A DNA stretch of 11,091 bases from UBA6170 sp034429975. GTDB lineage: Bacteria > Chloroflexota > Anaerolineae > Anaerolineales > Anaerolineaceae. This document shows, one piece after another, positions 7,152 to 11,091 of the stretch. Position numbers and translations under genes: made by a program. The notes under the pieces were generated by a model. The model worked only from the letters and a program-made list of their open reading frames with translations, was not told where the DNA came from and ran no database searches. The number at the start of each line of letters is the position of its first letter. The first letter of the stretch is position 1. The stretch is taken from assembly GCA_034429975.1 (NCBI GenBank), contig DAOUFM010000175.1:1-11091 (forward strand), read 5' to 3'.

Positions 7152-7964
7152 TTGGGAAAAGAAAAGAACTCATCCGAAGAAAATCTAGAAAAAAAATTAG
7201 TCTTTACCTGTTCAAACCTGAATAAAGATTTTTCAGCAAAAGAACAAAACTTACGAGCTCTTCAAAACCTTAGTTTTTCAGTATATCAAGGTGAGTTTGT
7301 TTGTATTGTCGGACCCAGCGGATGTGGAAAGTCTACGTTGTTAAGGATTATGGCTGGATTGATTCCCAGGACATCTGGGAATTACCAGTTCTTTCATCAA
7401 AATAATGATAGACCTCAGACAGCAATGGTATTCCAGAGTCAGGGTCTGTTCCCCTGGATGACGGTCCTTGAAAATACAGCCATTGGTCTTGAAATGCAAG
7501 GGTTAGACAAAAGAATTCGCACTGAAAAAGCAAAAGATTTCTTGGAAAAAATTGGTCTTAAAACATTCCTGGACGTTTTTCCTCACACACTTTCCGGAGG
7601 AATGCGGCAAAGAGTCGCCATCGCCCGTGCTTTCCTTTCAGATCCCGAAATACTTTTGATGGATGAACCTTTTGGCATGTTAGATGCCCAAACCCGCATT
7701 GTTATGCAGGAAGAACTCCTGAACTTATGGCAAGAGAGGCGTCATACGGTCGTTTATATTACGCATGATATTGAAGAAGCTATTTTCCTCGGAGACCGAA
7801 TTCTGGTTATGAGTGGCCGTCCGGGAAGATTATTGGAAGACATCCCCATTCTTTACCCCCGCCCCAGACAAAGACAAAATTTAGGTTCTGACGCGATGAA
7901 TATCCGCCAGCATATATGGGGAATGTTGCATGATGAAGTTGTTCAGGAAATTGGAATGCACTAA
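7152..7964 (+). CDS. ABC importer ATPase, nitrate/sulfonate/taurine type (SsuB/TauB-like)
   Basis: This 270-residue protein is the ATPase of an importer of the NitT/TauT class. It shows Walker A GPSGCGKST (54-62), the Q-loop in M-V-F-Q-S-Q-G-L-F-P-W-M-T-V (92-105), which is typical of SsuB/TauB/ThiZ proteins, the signature LSGGMRQRVAIARA (147-160), Walker B ILLMDEP (167-173) and the switch His205. The late R-P-G-R motif (223-226) also fits the class. The start is uncertain. The frame offers TTG at 7152 with no good ribosome site, and the nearby ATG at 7144 is in another frame and stops after 14 codons. The stop TAA shares one base with the ATG of the permease gene, so the two are translationally coupled. 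The gene follows the sulfotransferase by 29 bases. Confidence 0.9.
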   Translation: MGKEKNSSEENLEKKLVFTCSNLNKDFSAKEQNLRALQNLSFSVYQGEFVCIVGPSGCGKSTLLRIMAGLIPRTSGNYQFFHQNNDRPQTAMVFQSQGLFPWMTVLENTAIGLEMQGLDKRIRTEKAKDFLEKIGLKTFLDVFPHTLSGGMRQRVAIARAFLSDPEILLMDEPFGMLDAQTRIVMQEELLNLWQERRHTVVYITHDIEEAIFLGDRILVMSGRPGRLLEDIPILYPRPRQRQNLGSDAMNIRQHIWGMLHDEVVQEIGMH

Positions 7965-8728
7965 TGCTGTCAAAGATTAGAAAAAGCTCGTTCACAGTTC
8001 CTTTTTTGACTTTAATAATTTTCTTGATATTATGGGAAATTAGCGCTCATTATCGGATTATCTCACCCACTTTTTTCCCACCTCCCACAAAAATCTGGAT
8101 TTCTTTTGTGAGATTAATTAAAAATGGTGCTTTATTTGAAGCAACTAACGCAACATTAATTCGTTTCCTGGGGGGTGTTATTTGTGGGTCTATACTCGGA
8201 GCCATCCTGGGATTAATGATGGGCTGGTGGCAAAAATTAAATTCTTTCCTGACGCCCTGGATCGCAGCCTTATACCCCATTCCAAAAATCGCCATCTTTC
8301 CATTATTAATGATTATTTTCGGAATTGGAGAAGGTTCTAAATTTGTCGCAATCCTTCTATCTGCTTTTTTTCCTATGTTAATTACAACATTAAATGGTGT
8401 TAATCAGATTAACCGCATTTATTTCGAGGTCGGAAAAAATTATGGAGTGACAGGAAAAAACGTCTTTACTCATATTCTTTTTCCAGGCAGTCTTCCGTCT
8501 ATGTTAGCGGGATTGAAAATGGCAGTAAATACCGGTTTTATTATAACTATCAGTGTTGAGATTATTTCTGCTAAAAGCGGTTTGGGTGTATTGCTTTGGT
8601 TTGGATGGCAAACATTCAGGGTAGGGGAAATATATGTTGTACTGGTTGTGATTTCCTTGCTCGGACTTTTGATAAACTATCTACTGGAGAAATCTACTCG
8701 CCGACTAATCCCCTGGATGGGGGAGTAG
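7964..8728 (+). CDS. ABC importer permease, nitrate/sulfonate/taurine type (SsuC/TauC-like)
   Basis: This 254-residue membrane protein of the binding-protein-dependent permease family has about six spans. Clear ones lie near residues 11-28, 70-88, 107-122, 126-144, 190-202 and 222-240. P-F-F-P-P-P-T-K type sequence near residues 37-43 (FFPPPTKIW) is characteristic of SsuC/TauC/ThiX proteins just after the first span. The cytoplasmic coupling (EAA-type) loop is recognisable at about 155-184, with E-V-G-K-N-Y-G-V and the late L-F-P-G-S-L-P. The conserved first residues E-A-A are E-V-G here. The ATG overlaps the stop of the ATPase gene (TAATG). It forms the channel partner of the upstream ATPase and the binding protein encoded 70 bases downstream. 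Confidence 0.9.
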   Translation: MLSKIRKSSFTVPFLTLIIFLILWEISAHYRIISPTFFPPPTKIWISFVRLIKNGALFEATNATLIRFLGGVICGSILGAILGLMMGWWQKLNSFLTPWIAALYPIPKIAIFPLLMIIFGIGEGSKFVAILLSAFFPMLITTLNGVNQINRIYFEVGKNYGVTGKNVFTHILFPGSLPSMLAGLKMAVNTGFIITISVEIISAKSGLGVLLWFGWQTFRVGEIYVVLVVISLLGLLINYLLEKSTRRLIPWMGE

Positions 8729-8786
8729 ACCCTTATAATCAAATAATATTTATTTATAAAAAATTAATTCAATTTATTTAATTAAT

Positions 8787-8793
8787 AGAGAGG
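8787..8793 (+). promoter_or_regulatory. Ribosome binding site that sets the TTG start of the binding protein
   Basis: AGAGAGG ends 5 bases before TTG at 8799, in an otherwise AT-only gap. The TTG opens straight into a lipoprotein signal peptide, and no in-frame ATG precedes it, so this start is well supported. Confidence 0.65.
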
Positions 8794-8798
8794 TTATT

Positions 8799-9848
8799 TT
8801 GAAAAAAAATCTATTAATAGTTTTCATAATTTTTGCATTTTTTTTATCAAGTTGCGTGCGACAATCATCAGATTTTGCTAGTAAAGATTTGAATCTCAAT
8901 TCAACAAATAAACAATTAGAAAAAAACGATTCCGCACGAATATCATTAAAAATAGGAATCATGCCCTATTCTTCTTACGCTCCTTTTTATTTTGGTAAAG
9001 TTGAAGGCTATTTTTTAGACCAAGGATTATCGGCTGAATTAATTGAGTTTTCAAATCAACCGGATTTATTGGTTGCTTTGGCTTCAGGACAAATTGATGT
9101 GTCTGGTGGAATTTTGGATATAGGAACCTTAACAGCAATAAATGAAGATACGGGAATAAAAATCGTTGCAGATAAAGGTTATATTAAATCCAACTCAGAT
9201 TGTAACTATGTCGCCTGGATGGCACGTCAGAATCTTTTTGATATTGACAGTCAAGCAGATTCAACCAATTTACAAGGGAAGAAATTTGTTTCCGTTAATG
9301 CAAGTTATTATGAATATGTTCTTGAGAAATTATTAAACACATTTAACCTTAAAACTACGGATATTGAAATTGTTGAAATGCCAACACCTGCTCGTATGGA
9401 AGCATTACAAACCAACGCAATTGACATAGCTGCAATTGGTGAACCATGGATAACACGTACTGTAAATTCACAAAGTGGCGTCATATGGCAGCCGTTTGAA
9501 AATATTGTTCCGAATGCTCAATTTGGAGTTGTTTGGTTTGGCCCTAATATCACTAAAGATAATCCTGAACTAGGAAATCGTTTTATGACAGCATATTTAA
9601 AATCCGTAAAACAATACCAGGAAGGAAAAACTGATCGCAACGTTGCTCTTTTATCAGAATTTACCAAATCATCCAAAGATGAAGCAAGCCAAACTTGCTG
9701 GCAATCTTTTTCAGAAGATGGATATGTTAACGTAGACACCATTCTGGATTTTCAAAACTGGGCTTTTGAAAAAGGCTATATTGACCAAAAATTAAATTTA
9801 AATATGCTTTGGGATGACCAATATTTAAAAAATGCAAATAACAATTAA
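8799..9848 (+). CDS. Substrate-binding lipoprotein of a nitrate/sulfonate/taurine-type ABC importer
   Basis: This 349-residue exported protein begins with a lipoprotein signal: M-K-K-N, a hydrophobic core and lipobox L-S-S-C with Cys19 as the lipidated residue. A polar Ser/Asn-rich tether (20-46) follows. The mature part matches the SsuA/THI5-like (NMT1) binding-protein class, with I-G-I-M-P-Y-S-S-Y-A-P-F-Y-F-G (52-66), E-G-Y-F-L-D-Q-G-L (69-77), A-L-A-S-G-Q-I-D-V (93-101) and the late I-G-E-P-W (213-217). It would capture the ligand outside the membrane and hand it to the permease. Ligands in this class include sulfonates, nitrate, thiamine precursors, riboflavin and aromatic acids, and the sequence alone does not decide. 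It starts at TTG with a strong ribosome site. Runs of eight A follow the start codon (8802-8809) and eight T lie in the signal-peptide region (8838-8845). Confidence 0.88.
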   Translation: MKKNLLIVFIIFAFFLSSCVRQSSDFASKDLNLNSTNKQLEKNDSARISLKIGIMPYSSYAPFYFGKVEGYFLDQGLSAELIEFSNQPDLLVALASGQIDVSGGILDIGTLTAINEDTGIKIVADKGYIKSNSDCNYVAWMARQNLFDIDSQADSTNLQGKKFVSVNASYYEYVLEKLLNTFNLKTTDIEIVEMPTPARMEALQTNAIDIAAIGEPWITRTVNSQSGVIWQPFENIVPNAQFGVVWFGPNITKDNPELGNRFMTAYLKSVKQYQEGKTDRNVALLSEFTKSSKDEASQTCWQSFSEDGYVNVDTILDFQNWAFEKGYIDQKLNLNMLWDDQYLKNANNN

Positions 9849-9880
9849 TCTCGAATAACATATTTGTAAAAGATTAAGTA

Positions 9881-9892
9881 ATATATATATAT
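9881..9892. repeat. (AT)6 dinucleotide repeat abutting a start codon
   Basis: Six AT units end in the ATG at 9891, so the last unit forms the first two bases of the start codon. No proper ribosome site lies before it, apart from the weak AAG at 9876-9878. A change in repeat number would change the spacing from any upstream signal to the start without altering the protein. Confidence 0.6.
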
Positions 9893-11091
9893 GAAAACAT
9901 TGACTCCAACACTCATAAATGCTATTTCTCCCACAAAGGATTTCTCTCCTCTTCTTTCAGTTGAGAATAAAAGAATAATCACAGATTACATCACCCATTG
10001 GGCCAAAACAAACCCAAATTCAACCGCCGTTATTGACCATGGAGTTTCCTATAGCTATCATGAATTAAATTCCATTGCCAATCAAATTGCGAATGGATTA
10101 ATAAATAAATTAGGCAAGAAAGAAGAACCTGTTGCTCTATTATTTGGGAAAGAAGCCTTAGCTATTTTTTCAATATTGGGTATTTTAAAAGCAGGAAAAG
10201 CATATTCAGGAATTGATCCACAAAGTCCTATTCCATATCTGCGATTAATCTGCGAAGAATTAAAACCTGGAGCTATTATTACCAGCAAGACTTATCAAAC
10301 AATTGCTGAAGAAATCACCCCCGACACCGCTAAAGTGATCATTATTGATAATTGGTTAAATAATTTTCCAACGGAAGCACCTGAAGTAAACATTACTTTT
10401 GATATGCTTGCTTGTATTTTTTTTACATCAGGATCCACGGGGCGATCTAAAGGTGTCATTCTTGACCATAATGGACTTTGGCATCGAAATTTACATAATA
10501 TAAACTCATATAAATATTGTCAATCCGATAGAACTTGTATGCCATTCCCAGTAGGATTGAACTGGTCTGCTACCCCCCTTTTCGGAACGTTAATAAATGG
10601 GGGAACATTGATCCTTTATGATTATGTTGACAAATCAATTGGTGAAATCGAACAATGGTTTGTAGAAAACAAAATAACAAACGCTCCTGTGCCTGCTGGT
10701 TTTATGAAGAAATTTCTAGCAGGAATAGAAGAAACGAAACTATTTTCAAATTCAAAATTAAGATTTATTTCAGTCGGTTCTGATGAATTTACCTTAAATG
10801 ATGTGCGTTTATATCAAAAAAAATTCCCTAAAGAAATTGTCTTAGTTTATCTTTTTTCTTCATCTGAAGCAGGAAATATGTTCCGAACCTTTTACACAAC
10901 AAGTTCATCTCTACCCGAAAGAGACCTCTTTTTCGAAGTTCCAGTTCCAGAGGTTGATGTCTTTATTTTGGATGAACAAAGAAAATCTGTCCAGCCTAAT
11001 ACCCCTGGAGAAATTGCTGTCCGAAGTCAGGGAAACATGGTCGGATATTGGTCTAAGAATGGAATTGACACCAGCAGACTGATCGATGACC
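9891..11091 (+). CDS. AMP-forming adenylation enzyme (AMP-binding, NRPS-like), 3' end beyond the window
   Basis: The frame is open from ATG 9891 to the window edge, giving 400 codons. It belongs to the acyl/amino-acid adenylating superfamily, which forms acyl-AMP from ATP and a carboxylic acid and passes it to a carrier thiol. Visible core motifs are a leading A-G-K-A-Y-S-G-I-D-P-Q-S-P (101-113, A2-like L-K-A-G-x-A-Y-x-P-x-D-P), the ATP loop F-T-S-G-S-T-G-R-S-K-G-V (178-189, A3) and G-E-I-A-V-R-S (373-379) with G-Y-W (385-387, A7 region). The A4 region (residues 219-238) lacks the usual F-D-x-S with the Asp that holds the amino group of alpha-amino acids. The A5 region reads L-F-S-S-S-E-A-G (321-328), keeping the Glu but not Y-G-P-T-E. 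The acid substrate is therefore probably not a standard amino acid. Any carrier, thioesterase or other domains lie beyond the edge. The gene starts 42 bases after the binding-protein stop. Confidence 0.82.
   Translation, partial: MKTLTPTLINAISPTKDFSPLLSVENKRIITDYITHWAKTNPNSTAVIDHGVSYSYHELNSIANQIANGLINKLGKKEEPVALLFGKEALAIFSILGILKAGKAYSGIDPQSPIPYLRLICEELKPGAIITSKTYQTIAEEITPDTAKVIIIDNWLNNFPTEAPEVNITFDMLACIFFTSGSTGRSKGVILDHNGLWHRNLHNINSYKYCQSDRTCMPFPVGLNWSATPLFGTLINGGTLILYDYVDKSIGEIEQWFVENKITNAPVPAGFMKKFLAGIEETKLFSNSKLRFISVGSDEFTLNDVRLYQKKFPKEIVLVYLFSSSEAGNMFRTFYTTSSSLPERDLFFEVPVPEVDVFILDEQRKSVQPNTPGEIAVRSQGNMVGYWSKNGIDTSRLIDD

Noticed and set aside
8734..8739. TATAAT just after the permease stop as a promoter for the binding protein
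   Set aside because: The -35 position falls on GC-rich codons at the end of the permease gene with no match. The 70-base gap is almost all A and T, so a TATAAT is expected by chance.
8763..8786. ATTAATT and AATTAAT inverted arms in the permease-binding protein gap as a terminator
   Set aside because: The stem would be only A-T pairs with a 10-base loop and no following T-run, so it cannot be a stable terminator.
1..11091. tRNA or rRNA genes, CRISPR array, transposase or integrase
   Set aside because: No cloverleaf-like sequence with a conserved T-arm, no regularly spaced repeats and no transposase or integrase motifs were seen by eye on either strand.

Overview
The window reads as the edge of a cell-surface glycan locus in a bacterium with moderately AT-rich DNA. 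Nothing in it fixes the species. A lipobox-bearing binding protein, a Wzm/Wzt exporter with a C-terminal glycan-recognition domain and frequent non-ATG starts would fit Chloroflexota (Anaerolineae-like) or several other phyla, and I hold that guess weakly. All genes are on the plus strand. No RNA gene, insertion sequence, CRISPR array or phage gene was seen, and no gene-free stretch exceeds about 130 bases.

Layout. (1) Bases 1-520 carry the 3' part of a histidine-phosphatase gene that is clearly richer in G+C than everything after it. (2) A 127-base gap holds a possible promoter and four copies of the hexamer TTCAAG in alternating orientation. (3) Bases 648-3221 encode a large polytopic membrane protein of GT-C glycosyltransferase type. 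(4) After a 131-base gap with a TATAAT box and a small hairpin come four tightly packed genes (3353-7122): the ABC-2 permease Wzm, the ATPase Wzt with a C-terminal carbohydrate-recognition-like domain, a DxD-motif glycosyltransferase and a PAPS-dependent sulfotransferase. (5) Bases 7152-9848 encode a complete nitrate/sulfonate/taurine-type ABC importer in the order ATPase, permease, lipoprotein binding protein. (6) From 9891 to the window edge runs the first 400 codons of an AMP-forming adenylation enzyme whose substrate-pocket motifs depart from ordinary amino-acid-activating domains.

How they may work together (inference). The GT-C protein, the DxD transferase and the sulfotransferase would build and sulfate a surface polysaccharide or glycolipid, which Wzm/Wzt would export. 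The importer sits only 29 bases after the sulfotransferase and could bring in an organosulfur compound or another small nutrient. The adenylation enzyme could activate a small acid for attachment to a carrier or to the glycan. Gaps from 3353 onward are 8, 3, 6, 29, -1, 70 and 42 bases, and I saw no convincing terminator, so one long transcript or two consecutive ones are both possible. Four of the eight complete genes appear to start with GTG or TTG.
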